A DNA stretch of 64,000 nucleotides from Bacteroidota bacterium (GTDB taxonomy: Bacteria; Bacteroidota; Bacteroidia; Chitinophagales; Chitinophagaceae). The translations under genes and the position numbers were made by a program. This document shows, one piece after another, positions 19,795 to 30,367 of this stretch. The stretch covers positions 1 through 64,000 of the forward strand of contig JABDGS010000003.1 of assembly GCA_013285915.1 (NCBI GenBank), in the 5' to 3' direction. A model generated the notes under the pieces. The model ran no database searches, was not told the origin of the DNA, and saw only the letters and a program-made list of their open reading frames with translations. How positions within the stretch are numbered: the first letter of the stretch is position 1; every line of letters begins with the position of its first letter.

Positions 19795-21498
19795 ATGAAT
19801 GTATTTAATAAAATATTACTAAAAGCTGTTTTACTGCCTTCGGGGGTTTATGAAAAAATGGGAGTTAACGTTCGCCATTTAAGGGCGATATTAATGACCA
19901 AACTTATAATGGACGACAGGCGGCCCAACAGTTTTCAGCAAATGCGCAGGCAGGCACGTAAAAAGCCTATTTCAAATGCTACGTTGTCAACCATGGCTAT
20001 GTCAATAATAGCAGGCGTGCTGTTTGTGTTCATAAGTGCGTTCTTAAAAAATACTGTTACACAGCTCACCATCTATTTTTCTTTTTATATAACGTTTCTT
20101 GCTTCAATACTTATTGCTGATTTTACAAGTGTGCTGATTGATGTTAGGGACACCTATATAATTTTACCAAAACCGGTAACTGACAGGACCGTTGTATTAA
20201 GCCGCCTGCTGCACATATTTATACATATATGTAAAACCGCCTTGCCTATGTGTTTGCCGGGCGCGGTTTATTTTACTTATACTTATAATGCACTTGTATT
20301 GTTAGTGTTCCTGCTAATGGTTGGTATGGCAATATTATTTACCATATTTCTTATAAATGCCTGTTACATTTTCATTCTTAAAATTACCACCCCGCAAAAA
20401 TTTCAAAACATTATAAGCTATATACAAATAGTTTTCGCCGTATTTTTTTATGCATGTTACCAAATAGTACCGCGTGTTGCTACCCGCTTTTCCGGTTTTG
20501 ATATTACCCGCTATAAGTCAGCACCTTTATTTCCGTCTTATTGGTTTGCGGCAGCTGTATCGCAGGCCTGGCAGCCTGTTAATTCATTACAGGTTTGGTT
20601 ATGTGTGCTGTTAAGTTTAATAGCGCCTTTGCTTAGCCTGTGGGTTGTAATAAAATATTTTGCACCTTCATTCAATCAAAAACTTGCACTTATAAGCGCC
20701 GGCACAACTGAAGCCGGCGGCGGCGATAGTAAACTTGTTCCACAGGCAAAAGGCATATCCGGTTACAGCAAATTTATGGCGCAGTTGTTTACAAAAAAAG
20801 GTGCGGAGCGCGCTGCATTTATATTTACCTGGCAACTTATGATACGCAGCCGCGATTTTAAAATGAAAGTGTACCCTGCTATCGGGTATGTTGCTGTTAT
20901 CATTGTTCTTACAATGTTTAATATAAAAATTTCGGTACAGGATATAACCGGCTTAACAGCCAAAGGCAAATCGGCAATTCTTATTATTATATACTTTAGC
21001 AACCTTCTGCTGGTTTCGGGCCTTGGGCAATTAATATATTATGAAAAATATAAGGCCGCATGGGTATTTTATTCTGCCCCTATTGAGGTACCAGGCAAAA
21101 TAGTGAGCGGCGCTGTTAAAGCATGTATCGCGCAATTCTTTTTCCCAATAGCCCTTATAATATTTCTTGTTCTTACCGGGCTGGCAGGCGTGTCAATTTT
21201 ACCCAATATATTACTGGGTTTTTCAAACGCGTTTCTTTTAGGCAGCCTTGCGGGTTATTTTATAGTTAACAGGCTTCCATTTTCATGCCCGCCAAATATA
21301 AAAGCATCCCGTGGTACATTGCGTATTGCTATGGTTAGCATATTTGGTTTTGTTATGGCAAGCATACAATACAGCATAATCAACATAACACCTGTCGTAA
21401 TTATTTTTACCCTGTTGTCTGCAGGCGCAGCATGGCTGTTATTGGACTCAATTAAAAAATTAAGCTGGCAAAAAATAAATGCCAATTATGAAGATTAG
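19795..21498 (+). CDS. ABC transporter permease-like membrane protein
   Basis: 567-aa polytopic protein 22 bp downstream of the ABC ATPase gene. Confidence 0.75.
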   Translation: MNVFNKILLKAVLLPSGVYEKMGVNVRHLRAILMTKLIMDDRRPNSFQQMRRQARKKPISNATLSTMAMSIIAGVLFVFISAFLKNTVTQLTIYFSFYITFLASILIADFTSVLIDVRDTYIILPKPVTDRTVVLSRLLHIFIHICKTALPMCLPGAVYFTYTYNALVLLVFLLMVGMAILFTIFLINACYIFILKITTPQKFQNIISYIQIVFAVFFYACYQIVPRVATRFSGFDITRYKSAPLFPSYWFAAAVSQAWQPVNSLQVWLCVLLSLIAPLLSLWVVIKYFAPSFNQKLALISAGTTEAGGGDSKLVPQAKGISGYSKFMAQLFTKKGAERAAFIFTWQLMIRSRDFKMKVYPAIGYVAVIIVLTMFNIKISVQDITGLTAKGKSAILIIIYFSNLLLVSGLGQLIYYEKYKAAWVFYSAPIEVPGKIVSGAVKACIAQFFFPIALIIFLVLTGLAGVSILPNILLGFSNAFLLGSLAGYFIVNRLPFSCPPNIKASRGTLRIAMVSIFGFVMASIQYSIINITPVVIIFTLLSAGAAWLLLDSIKKLSWQKINANYED

Positions 21499-21594
21499 CA
21501 GCCCGTAAAAACAGCCTGTTGTTTGCCCACTAACTTTTTAAAAAGCTTTGGAGATAACTTTAAAAATTGTAAGTTTATAACCAAAACTTTCTGT

Positions 21595-22419
21595 ATGAAA
21601 TATATTTTATTTGCCAGTTTTGCCTTATTAACCTATTGCGGCGCACACGCACAGCATTCACTAACCAAATTGTGGGCAAGCGATACTACGCTGCCTGAGC
21701 CCGAATCAGTTTTGTATGATGCGCAGGCCAAAATACTTTACACATCGCTTATTGATGGCGACCCATCAAAAAAAGATGGCAAGGGCGGTGTGGCAAAAGT
21801 GGGGCTTGATGGAAAGATCATTAATAAAAGCTGGGTTACAGGGCTTAATGCTCCTAAAGGTTTGGGTAAGTTTGGCAATACATTATATGCAGCGGATGTT
21901 GACGAAGTAGTCGTTATTGATATACCTACCGCCAAGGTTACAAAAAAGATAGCTGTTGCTGGCTCTGTATTTTTGAATGATATCAGCGTTGACAGTAAAG
22001 GTGTGGTATATGTATCTGACACCCAAACAGGTGATGTGTTTAAAATTGAGAATGGTAAAGTTTCTACCTTTCTCAAAAATATAAAAGGCGCTAATGGCGT
22101 GCTGGCGTTGGGTACCGATCTGTATGTGCTATCATCTGGCACAGTGGTTAAAGCCAACGCACAGGGCCAAACAACAAATATTGCAACCGGCCTCGATAAC
22201 TCAACCGATGGCATTGAGCAGGTGGTGCCGGGTGAATTTTTAGTATCAAGCTGGAACGGTGTGATCTATTATGTAAAATCTGACGGCAGCAAGCAACAGT
22301 TACTTGACACACGTTCAATAAAAATGAACACCGCCGATATTGGTTATGATGCAGTAAATAAAATTGTATATGTGCCTACCTTTTTTAAAAATGGTATAGT
22401 TGCTTACAAATTGCATTAA
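21595..22419 (+). CDS. SMP-30/gluconolactonase-like beta-propeller, secreted
   Basis: Signal peptide MKYILFASFALLTYCGAHAQ; repeated NHL/SMP-30-like motifs (ISVDSKGVVYVSDTQTGDVFKIENGKV). Confidence 0.75.
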   Translation: MKYILFASFALLTYCGAHAQHSLTKLWASDTTLPEPESVLYDAQAKILYTSLIDGDPSKKDGKGGVAKVGLDGKIINKSWVTGLNAPKGLGKFGNTLYAADVDEVVVIDIPTAKVTKKIAVAGSVFLNDISVDSKGVVYVSDTQTGDVFKIENGKVSTFLKNIKGANGVLALGTDLYVLSSGTVVKANAQGQTTNIATGLDNSTDGIEQVVPGEFLVSSWNGVIYYVKSDGSKQQLLDTRSIKMNTADIGYDAVNKIVYVPTFFKNGIVAYKLH

Positions 22420-23318
22420 GGCATGTCGGGAACGGCAATTTTTTTGGTGGCCTTTTGCTGTTTTGCAATACGCAGCATTTGCAGCAGCACAGCGCAAAAA
22501 ATAAGACCGAGGCCAATATAAAAATTGCTGTGCAATTCTTTATTCTCGCTATATAATAAAAAGGCCAGTATAATACCATATACAGGCTCAAGCGTAAGCA
22601 AAAGGTTAGCGGTAAATGCGCTAACCTTTTTTAATGCACCTATGTACAATATAAATGTAAATATGGTGCAGCACCAGCTTAGTATTATAAGCCATAGCCA
22701 GTCCAGGCCATGTGGTATTAAAGGGGGGGCGGGAAACATATAATTGTACAGAGGCATTAACAATGTTAATCCCAAAAAACCGCCCGTTAGCTGGTACAGT
22801 GTTATATCCATGGGCTGGTAACCCGACACAATTTTTTTGTTTAATACAGAGGCTACCACAGTTGCTACAGATGAAATAAGGCCCAGGTAAATACCTATTG
22901 AAAAATGCAGGTTGTAGAAATAAATAAGTGTTATACCGCCCAGCGCAAACAAGCCAAGAAATATTTCCTGCATATCAACCCTTCTTCTAAAAAACAAGGG
23001 TTCAATAAGGGCAGAAAATAATCCTGTAGTAGAAAGGCAGGTTAAAGCGATAGATACATTGGCGTATTTGATACTGCTGTAAAAAAACACCCAATGCAAG
23101 GCTAAAACAAACCCTATAAAGCCAATTTTTAAAAAGTCGCGAAATGCAATTTTTTTTATGTGCCCGGTAAAGTAAAATAATATCCACAACGACACGGCGG
23201 TAATACACATGCGCCACCAAACCAGCAACGTGCCGTTTAATGTAATGGCCCTGCCCAATACGCCAGTAAAACCCCAAATAAAAACGGCTGCATGCAACCG
23301 CAATAAAGCTGCCCGCAT
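22416..23318 (-). CDS. EamA/DMT superfamily transporter
   Basis: 10 TM, HAAVFIWGFTGVLGRAI N-terminus; 3' end overlaps the convergent SMP-30 gene by 4 bp. Confidence 0.85.
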   Translation of the reverse strand: MRAALLRLHAAVFIWGFTGVLGRAITLNGTLLVWWRMCITAVSLWILFYFTGHIKKIAFRDFLKIGFIGFVLALHWVFFYSSIKYANVSIALTCLSTTGLFSALIEPLFFRRRVDMQEIFLGLFALGGITLIYFYNLHFSIGIYLGLISSVATVVASVLNKKIVSGYQPMDITLYQLTGGFLGLTLLMPLYNYMFPAPPLIPHGLDWLWLIILSWCCTIFTFILYIGALKKVSAFTANLLLTLEPVYGIILAFLLYSENKELHSNFYIGLGLIFCAVLLQMLRIAKQQKATKKIAVPDMP

Positions 23319-23476
23319 ATAGCTGCAAAGAAACTATTATTACAGCTAAAAAGGTATTTTATCACCTTTGCATTAATAATATTTGTTTAAGTTTTAAGCA
23401 AAAATTTTCTTTTACCTTTACCTGCCATAATTTGATGGATTGCTGCATACAAATTAAAAATAAAAACAAAAAAACC

Positions 23477-23947
23477 ATGAACACCTCAATAGGTATATCT
23501 GAAACTAACAAGCTTGCGGTTACTAAGTCACTTTCAAAATTATTGGCCGATGAATTTGTGCTCTACACCAAAACGCGCAACGCGCACTGGAATATTGAAG
23601 GGCCGGATTTTCACAGCATGCACCTGTTTTTTGAAGCACAGTATGAGGCATTGGATGATATAATGGATGGCGTGGCTGAACGCATTCGTATGCTGGGTCA
23701 TTATTCGCCGGCAACGCTGCAGGCGTTTTTACAATTAACACACCTTAGTGAAAAAACTGGCGGGGATAATACCAGCGCCGGTTTTATTAAAGAACTGGTG
23801 GGTGACCATGAAAGCATTATTATTTTTATAAGGGAGAATATTAACCCATTTGCGTCAGAATATGGCGACGCAGGAACAAGCGACTATATTACGGGGCTTA
23901 TGGAGCAGCACGAGAAAATGGCATGGATGTTAAGAGCGCATTTATAA
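23477..23947 (+). CDS. dps: Dps/ferritin-like DNA-binding protein
   Basis: KTRNAHWNIEGPDFHSMHLFFEAQYEALDDIMDGVAERIRMLG ferroxidase-site pattern. Confidence 0.93.
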   Translation: MNTSIGISETNKLAVTKSLSKLLADEFVLYTKTRNAHWNIEGPDFHSMHLFFEAQYEALDDIMDGVAERIRMLGHYSPATLQAFLQLTHLSEKTGGDNTSAGFIKELVGDHESIIIFIRENINPFASEYGDAGTSDYITGLMEQHEKMAWMLRAHL

Positions 23948-23963
23948 ACTACAATATTGAGGT

Positions 23964-24650
23964 ATGGCGATAAAATACTTGCTCGATAACCCTGTTGAGG
24001 GAAATATCTTCACCCAAAAATACCAGAGCACCATTGAATGGCGAAACGGCAAATTCGTTTCTGATGAACCCGTTAAATCTGGCGGGCAAGATACCGGCCC
24101 CGATCCCTATACGTTGCTTTTGTCCGCTCACGCCTCATGTACGTTAGCTACTTTGCGCATGTATATTGACCGGAAGGGTTGGGATATACCGCACATTGCA
24201 GTTAAGGCAAATATGTATCAAACAACCAAAGATGAGAAGTTAATTACAGTTATTGACCGTGATATAAATTTTTTACAGCCAGTAACAGATGAACAGCGCG
24301 AAAAGCTGACTGATATAGCTAAAGCCTGCCCGGTATCGAAAATATTGGAGGGAGAAATTGTTGTGCGCACTTATACTTATAATAATAGTGATACGCCAAA
24401 ACATATTAACTATTCCAACGGAGAGGTAACCGTTGTTTGGAAGCCTGATGTGTGCAAACATTCCGGCCGTTGCGTAACAGGTTTACCGGGTGTTTTTGAT
24501 GTTAACAAACACCCCTGGATAAATATGCAGGGTGCTGATACCAACGCAATTGTTGAACAAGTTAACAAATGCCCTACCGGTGCTTTAAGTTTTTATAAAA
24601 ATACGCCTGGAGAAGCCAATACCGCGGAAAACGGAAACAGCCCTGCGTAA
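23964..24650 (+). CDS. OsmC-like protein fused to a C-terminal (4Fe-4S) mono-cluster (YjdI/Fer4_19-like) domain
   Basis: OsmC-like SGGQDTGPDPYTLLLSAHASCTLATLRMYIDRKGW...ACPVSKILEGEI, then VVWKPDVCKHSGRCVTGLPGVFDVNKHPWINMQGAD...VNKCPTGALSFYK. Confidence 0.85.
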   Translation: MAIKYLLDNPVEGNIFTQKYQSTIEWRNGKFVSDEPVKSGGQDTGPDPYTLLLSAHASCTLATLRMYIDRKGWDIPHIAVKANMYQTTKDEKLITVIDRDINFLQPVTDEQREKLTDIAKACPVSKILEGEIVVRTYTYNNSDTPKHINYSNGEVTVVWKPDVCKHSGRCVTGLPGVFDVNKHPWINMQGADTNAIVEQVNKCPTGALSFYKNTPGEANTAENGNSPA

Positions 24651-24691
24651 CAGAGCTGTTTTCACTTGTAGGCTATATAATGGATGTGCTG

Positions 24692-24958
24692 TTATTCAAA
24701 TATATTGGTGGTATCTTCCTTAACATCACCGTATAGTTTTTCACCTTTCCCCATCATATCCTGCGCTTTGTTTTTTAACCGGCCATATTGGTCTGCTACT
24801 GTACCAGCAATATCGTTGTAGGTGTCACAGGCAGCATCTTTAACATCTGATGCTTTTTTTGCTAATTTTTTGCGGGTTTCGTTACCGCTGTCGGGTGCAA
24901 ATAATACGCCTAAAATAAGCCCTACTACTACCCCGTTGGCGAATGATTTTATGCTCAT
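24692..24958 (-). CDS. YtxH domain-containing protein
   Basis: GVVVGLILGVLFAPDSGNETRKKLAKKASDV. Confidence 0.85.
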   Translation of the reverse strand: MSIKSFANGVVVGLILGVLFAPDSGNETRKKLAKKASDVKDAACDTYNDIAGTVADQYGRLKNKAQDMMGKGEKLYGDVKEDTTNIFE

Positions 24959-25095
24959 AAAAAAGTTTTAAATGGTGTTTTAATGGTTTATACAACACTA
25001 AAACTTTGCCAGTTTTATTTGAGTGTAAAAGATTTAATAAAACGCAGTTACCTGTAAAATAAATTCTACAACAATTGCCGGATGGCGAAAAACGC

Positions 25096-25128
25096 AAACC
25101 CCGGGCGTTTTTGACACGCCCGGGGTTT
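25096..25128 (-). terminator. Hairpin terminator downstream of dnaJ
   Basis: aaaccccgggcgt-ttttgac-acgcccggggttt perfect 13-bp stem. Confidence 0.75.
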
Positions 25129-25165
25129 ATTTATAGAGTAGAGCACTTATTCACTTTTCTTATTT

Positions 25166-26317
25166 CTATGAAAACACTTCTTTCACCTTCTCAAAAAAGC
25201 TTTTTTCGCTTTTTCCGGGCTGCGGTTTAAAATTAGGGCTGTGATGAAGTTTTTCCAGCATATCCTTTTCCTCGCTGGTAAGGTTTTGGGGTGTCCAGGC
25301 ATTTACATGTATCAATTGGTCGCCGCGGTGATAGCCATTTACTTCAGGAAAGCCTTTGCCCTTTAACCTGAATATTTTGCCGCTTTGTGTACCGGGCGGA
25401 ATTTTAATTTTCGCCCTGCCGTCAATTGTAGGCACTTCAACATTGGTTCCAAAAGCAATTTCAGAAAAAGTAAGGTGCAGCTCAAAAGCTACATTCAACC
25501 CGTCGCGCTGCAGTTCTTTATGTGGTTCTTCCTCAATTAAAATTATCAGGTCACCCGGTGCGCCGCCACGTTCACCCATATTTCCCTTGCCACCCATGCT
25601 TAACTGCATGCCTTCGCCAACGCCGGCGGGTATATCAACATTTATAGTCTCTTCACCAAATACCCTTCCTTCACCTTTACAATTGCCACATTTTGCGGTA
25701 ATAGTTGTACCCTCACCATTACAGGTTGGGCAGGTTGTTACTGTTTGCATTTGCCCCAAAAATGTGTTTGTTACCTTACGCACCTGGCCGCTACCACCAC
25801 AGGTATTGCAGGTTTGTACGCTGCCTTTGTCTTTAGCACCGCTGCCGCCGCAGGTATTGCAGCCAACATATTTTTTTACTTTAATATTTTTTGTAACACC
25901 TTTTGCTATCTCCTCATAAGTAAGTTTTATTTTAACCCTTAAGTTGCTGCCACGCACACCTCTTGCTCTTCCACCTGCACTACCACCACGCCTTCCACCA
26001 CCGCCAAAAAAGCTTCCGAAAATATCATCTCCAAAAATATCCCCAAACTGGCTGAATATATCATCCATATTACCAGTGCCGCTGCTTGTGCCGGGGCCAA
26101 AGGCCTGGTGGCCAAACCGGTCGTACTTTGCGCGCTTGTCAGCATCACTCAACACTTCATAAGCTTCGGCCGCTTCCTTAAATTTATCTTCAGCCGCTTT
26201 GTCGCCGGGATTACGGTCAGGGTGAAATTGCATAGCCACTTTGCGGTATGCCTTTTTTATTTCATCAGCAGATGCGGTTTTGGACACTCCCAAAATTTCG
26301 TAATAGTCTCTTTTCAT
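25166..26317 (-). CDS. dnaJ: Molecular chaperone DnaJ
   Basis: J domain HPD, G/F-rich region, four CxxCxGxG-type zinc motifs. Confidence 0.97.
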   Translation of the reverse strand: MKRDYYEILGVSKTASADEIKKAYRKVAMQFHPDRNPGDKAAEDKFKEAAEAYEVLSDADKRAKYDRFGHQAFGPGTSSGTGNMDDIFSQFGDIFGDDIFGSFFGGGGRRGGSAGGRARGVRGSNLRVKIKLTYEEIAKGVTKNIKVKKYVGCNTCGGSGAKDKGSVQTCNTCGGSGQVRKVTNTFLGQMQTVTTCPTCNGEGTTITAKCGNCKGEGRVFGEETINVDIPAGVGEGMQLSMGGKGNMGERGGAPGDLIILIEEEPHKELQRDGLNVAFELHLTFSEIAFGTNVEVPTIDGRAKIKIPPGTQSGKIFRLKGKGFPEVNGYHRGDQLIHVNAWTPQNLTSEEKDMLEKLHHSPNFKPQPGKSEKSFFEKVKEVFS

Positions 26318-26378
26318 TGAAAACCTTGCCCCTGACGGGGAGTTTATTTATGCACCCTGCGATGCTTCGTAAAAAATA

Positions 26379-26951
26379 TTATTTACCTACTACCACTTTT
26401 GCAAAGCGTATTATCTTGTCGTTTAGGTAGTAGCCTTTTTGCACTTCATCCAGCACTTTACCTTTTAACGCATCGTTGGGGGCCGGTATTTCTGTAATTG
26501 CCTCATGCTTTTCAACATCAAAAGGCGTATTTATGCTCTCCATTGCTTTCAAACCCCTGGAGTGCAGGCTTTTACGAAATTTATCAAATACCAGTTTAAC
26601 CCCTTCCCTTACCTGTTCAATATCATCGGTTTTTTGTAACTGCTTCTCAGCGCGTTCGCTGTCATCCAGCACGTCAAGCAGGCCGGTAATTACTTCTTTT
26701 CCGGCGGTTTGGCGCATTTCAAGGTTTTCCTTGGCTGTACGGCGGCGAAAATTGTCAAATTCGGCCATTAACCTCAGGTATTTATCCTTTTGTTCAGCTA
26801 ACTGCCCTTCCAGTTTCTCAATTTCTCCTTCTTCCTCAACATTACCATCCAAAAAACTGGTGCCTGCTGCATTTTCGTCAGTGCTAAAGTTTAAATCGGA
26901 CATTTCTGCTGCATTGTCCTGCCCGTTTTTATCAAAATCCTTATTTTCCAT
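26379..26951 (-). CDS. grpE: Nucleotide exchange factor GrpE
   Basis: LMAEFDNFRRRTAKE...LDVLDDSERAEKQ...PFDVEKHEAI; directly upstream of dnaJ. Confidence 0.94.
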   Translation of the reverse strand: MENKDFDKNGQDNAAEMSDLNFSTDENAAGTSFLDGNVEEEGEIEKLEGQLAEQKDKYLRLMAEFDNFRRRTAKENLEMRQTAGKEVITGLLDVLDDSERAEKQLQKTDDIEQVREGVKLVFDKFRKSLHSRGLKAMESINTPFDVEKHEAITEIPAPNDALKGKVLDEVQKGYYLNDKIIRFAKVVVGK

Positions 26952-27230
26952 ATTTAGTATAGTTAGCCACTAAAAAAGGCAAATAATTTGCCAAGAGCAA
27001 GATAGTGGAAAAATTGGCAGTCGGTGGGTAATTCAGGACACGGAGCTTCACAGAGCTTTTCTTTCAAGGACTCAAAGGCGGTTTCATATCCTTTTTGCAC
27101 TTTTTCAATCCCTGCGGCACCTTGATAAAAGTATTTTCTGTAGAGCATTCTCCAAAGCCTGACTTTTTACGGTGGTAATATAGCTCCCTCAATTGAAAAA
27201 GCTCATTTAAATAATCGCGTCTTCAACAAA

Positions 27231-27258
27231 ATAATTTCCGAAAAATTTCGGAAATTAT
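27231..27258. promoter_or_regulatory. Perfect palindrome (possible operator or hairpin)
   Basis: ataatttccgaaa-aa-tttcggaaattat, 13-bp arms. Confidence 0.6.
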
Positions 27259-27268
27259 ACATTTTTTG

Positions 27269-27291
27269 CATTGCGTAACGTTTACGCAATG
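27269..27291. promoter_or_regulatory. Perfect palindrome (possible operator or hairpin)
   Basis: cattgcgtaa-cgt-ttacgcaatg, 10-bp arms, 10 bp after the preceding palindrome. Confidence 0.6.
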
Positions 27292-27454
27292 AAAGCTTAA
27301 AAATGATAGTGATTATTTATAAAAGTTATTTATTTCGAATTATCTTTAAGGCCTGAGCGAGTGAATTAAAGTCATAAACATCTCACCCCAGCGTTAGAGA
27401 ATATTGTTCATTTTACCTTAACTATACTTTTAAAACAGCAAAACAACCGCGATC

Positions 27455-29059
27455 ATGAAGAAATTAACGACTTGCCTTTTAATGGCCCTTTGTATAGGCT
27501 TAATTGCCTCTGCGCAAATACAAACGGGCGAAAATGTTGCCGTTACCAATACCGATGCCGGTAAGGTACGTGGCTACATTCACAACACTATCTATGCTTA
27601 TAAGGGCATACCTTATGCCGAAGCAAAACGATTTGAAGCTGCACAAAAACCTAAGCCATGGCAGGGTGTACGCAGCAGTATGACCTATGGGCCGGTAGCT
27701 TTATTGGAAACCCCAACAACAAGTGTGCAGGATGAAAGCGAATTTGTATTTAACCACAGCTGGGGTTATGCCAGCGAAGACTGCATGCGGCTGAATGTGT
27801 GGACACCGGGCATTAACGATGGCAAAAAAAGGCCCGTGATGTTCTGGATACATGGCGGAGGTTTTACTGCAGGCTCATCACAGGAGCTGCCTTCTTACGA
27901 CGGCGAAAGCCTTGCAAAAACAGGTGATGTGGTTGTAGTGTCAATCAACCACCGTTTAAATGTTCTTGGTTATTTAGACCTTTCTGCTTACGGCGATAAA
28001 TACAAACATTCGGCCAACAACAGCATCCTGGATATTAAAGCTGCACTGGAGTGGGTTAAAGCAAACATTGCCAATTTTGGTGGCGACCCTAACAATGTTA
28101 CTATTTTCGGGCAATCGGGCGGCGGTGCTAAAGTAAACACGCTTATGGCTATGCCATCTGCAAAGGGGTTGTTTCATAAAGCTATTAACGAAAGCGGCGC
28201 TTTTCGTACAAACATGCTTGACAAAGCTACTACGCAATCAATAACAGCTGAGGTTTTGAAGGCACTGAATATAGACCCAAGCAATATTGACAGCCTGCAA
28301 AGAGTACCCTTTCCGTTACTGGTTGAAGCCGGCAGAAAAGCGCTTAAAATTACTGCCGACAAAATGAAGGCTGCAGGCCACCCACCTACAGGTTTTGGTT
28401 TAGGTTGGGGGCCAAGCCTTGATGGCGAAGATCTGCCTTACCAGGTTTCGTCAAAAGAGGCATTTGATCTGTCGAAAGATGTGCCCCTGATGATCGGCAC
28501 GGTGAAAAATGAGTTCGGCGGATTTGCTACACTTGGCATGGCTGATGCATCGCTTGACAAGGTAATGGACTACATAAAAAACCAGCGTAAAGACAAAGCT
28601 GATGCATATGTGGCTGCCGTTAAAAAAGCTTACCCTAACGATACCAAGCCCGTAGATCTGATCAACGTGGATGTAATGTTTCGCCCGGGTGCCGTATCAC
28701 AGGCCAACCAAAAATCGCAGGTGGCTGGTGGTGCACCTGTTTATGTGTACCTGTTTACATGGCAATCGCCTGTTATGGATGGCAAATACAAAGCAGTGCA
28801 TTGTATGGAATTGCCGTTTGTGTTTAACAACATAGCACATTGTGAAGAAATGACCGGTGGTGGAAAAGAAGCTTATGCACTTGCCGATAAAGTAAGTAAG
28901 GCATGGATAAATTTTGCACGTACGGGTAATCCAAATCATAAAGGTTTGCCACAGTGGCCAGCATACAACACAACAAATACAGCAACCATGCATTTTGATA
29001 ACCAATGCGCAGTAATGCCTCAGATGGATAAAGAATTGTTTGATTTGGTGGCGCAATAA
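27455..29059 (+). CDS. Type-B carboxylesterase family protein
   Basis: Signal peptide; YKGIPYAEAKRFEAAQKPKPW, SEDCMRLNVWTPG, IHGGGF, FGGDPNNVTIFGQSGGGAKV. Confidence 0.94.
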   Translation: MKKLTTCLLMALCIGLIASAQIQTGENVAVTNTDAGKVRGYIHNTIYAYKGIPYAEAKRFEAAQKPKPWQGVRSSMTYGPVALLETPTTSVQDESEFVFNHSWGYASEDCMRLNVWTPGINDGKKRPVMFWIHGGGFTAGSSQELPSYDGESLAKTGDVVVVSINHRLNVLGYLDLSAYGDKYKHSANNSILDIKAALEWVKANIANFGGDPNNVTIFGQSGGGAKVNTLMAMPSAKGLFHKAINESGAFRTNMLDKATTQSITAEVLKALNIDPSNIDSLQRVPFPLLVEAGRKALKITADKMKAAGHPPTGFGLGWGPSLDGEDLPYQVSSKEAFDLSKDVPLMIGTVKNEFGGFATLGMADASLDKVMDYIKNQRKDKADAYVAAVKKAYPNDTKPVDLINVDVMFRPGAVSQANQKSQVAGGAPVYVYLFTWQSPVMDGKYKAVHCMELPFVFNNIAHCEEMTGGGKEAYALADKVSKAWINFARTGNPNHKGLPQWPAYNTTNTATMHFDNQCAVMPQMDKELFDLVAQ

Positions 29060-29081
29060 TGATTTGTTTTCTGCTTAAACA

Positions 29082-29108
29082 AAAAGCCGGGTGTTACGCC
29101 CGGCTTTT
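29082..29108 (+). terminator. Rho-independent terminator after the carboxylesterase gene
   Basis: aaaagccggg-tgttacg-cccggctttt stem-loop. Confidence 0.85.
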
Positions 29109-29131
29109 ATTATTAATACAATAATGACAAA

Positions 29132-30367
29132 CTAAAATTTTTGCGCTTTGGCACTGCTATCCCCTAAAAGTAAATTGGCATCTGCGGGCTCACGCAATAA
29201 AATACTTTTTTCATCAAGCAGGCTTTTCAATCTTTCATCCCTAATAGTATCTAATAGTTCATTCTTTAAATAAAATGTTTGTGTAGCACCATCCGTTTTA
29301 TGCCATTTAATAATTTTGCAACTACAGCCAGCATTTTCAGGCGTATTGATAACTTCTTCTACTTGCCCGCCACTGCCTTGTTTTATAAATACCTCGCGTA
29401 TGCCGATAATGCGGTTTTTATTCCCCTCGTCAAAATTCCAGGAGGCTGAAATTACGCTGACCAATTGCTTTTGTTCACCCAGCCGCATTAAAGAAAGTTT
29501 GGGCGATTCAATGCTGTCTTTGCCATTCTCCACACGAGAATGGATTGAAACCAGCCAGGGCGACTCGTACTGCATATAACCAATATGATCGAAATTAGAG
29601 CCGTACCGTTTAAAGGTAAAATAGCCGTCTTTGTATTTCACATCCGTAATGTTTGATACTATTTTATGATAACGCCCGGGGTCATAACTTCTTGCTTGTG
29701 GCGAACCAGTATAGCAAAGCCATATACCCGCAAGGCTGTCAATTTCAGCGGGCGATACTTTATAGGGAACAATGCCTAAATCCTGTTTTGTTGTGTCAAG
29801 CTGCTTTTTTACTGCAAGCCAGTTAAATAACGCCACCACCATAACAATAAAAACTACTATAAAGCCTGCGAGCAAATACCGCCTTCCTTTGGCAGCAACT
29901 GCAGGTTTCATTTCCTGTTTTGTATTTTCAACAACAACAGGAACAGTTTCATCAAGCAGGTTTGGGTCAGTTGGTTTTTTAGCAAATGCTTTTCTACCCA
30001 TTCCAAATAAGTATATATAACAGGCATCCACCAAAAACGGTCTTGGCTTACTTACTATTCCATTAATGGCATCTTTTACCTGGCCGCCGGTTATATCATA
30101 TTTATGTAAGGGGTATTCAGTGTTGTTTTTATTTTCGTCGGGTGGGTAATTATCATGGCCCAGGGTTTCGCTCGTTTCAGGTAAACGGTTGCTTATTTCA
30201 CTTAGCACGCGGGCGAGATCTTCATAGTTCTTGCGGTTGGTGTTTAACTTAATACCTTGTCCGGTATCGGCTTCGTACCGGGCAATTACTTTCGCCAGCA
30301 GGTAAACAATTTCATCTTTCCCGGTTTTAAGCTTCATATTGCTGGTATTGCCTTTTATTAACGCCAT
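29132..30367 (-). CDS. Hypothetical protein with one central TM segment
   Basis: Long ORF; YLLAGFIVVFIVMVVALFNWLAV TM segment; start likely at internal ATG 30367. Confidence 0.6.
   Translation of the reverse strand: MALIKGNTSNMKLKTGKDEIVYLLAKVIARYEADTGQGIKLNTNRKNYEDLARVLSEISNRLPETSETLGHDNYPPDENKNNTEYPLHKYDITGGQVKDAINGIVSKPRPFLVDACYIYLFGMGRKAFAKKPTDPNLLDETVPVVVENTKQEMKPAVAAKGRRYLLAGFIVVFIVMVVALFNWLAVKKQLDTTKQDLGIVPYKVSPAEIDSLAGIWLCYTGSPQARSYDPGRYHKIVSNITDVKYKDGYFTFKRYGSNFDHIGYMQYESPWLVSIHSRVENGKDSIESPKLSLMRLGEQKQLVSVISASWNFDEGNKNRIIGIREVFIKQGSGGQVEEVINTPENAGCSCKIIKWHKTDGATQTFYLKNELLDTIRDERLKSLLDEKSILLREPADANLLLGDSSAKAQKF

Noticed and set aside
25356-25919. 187-aa plus-strand ORF antisense to dnaJ
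   Set aside because: Pro/Leu/Ser-rich mirror of the Gly/Cys-rich DnaJ zinc region.
26963-27148. 61-aa minus-strand ORF containing AFESLKEKLCEAPCPELPTDCQ, superficially like a Ty3/gypsy reverse-transcriptase segment
   Set aside because: Too short, no catalytic motifs, no neighbouring retroelement sequence; resemblance most likely chance. A tBLASTn of this interval would settle it.
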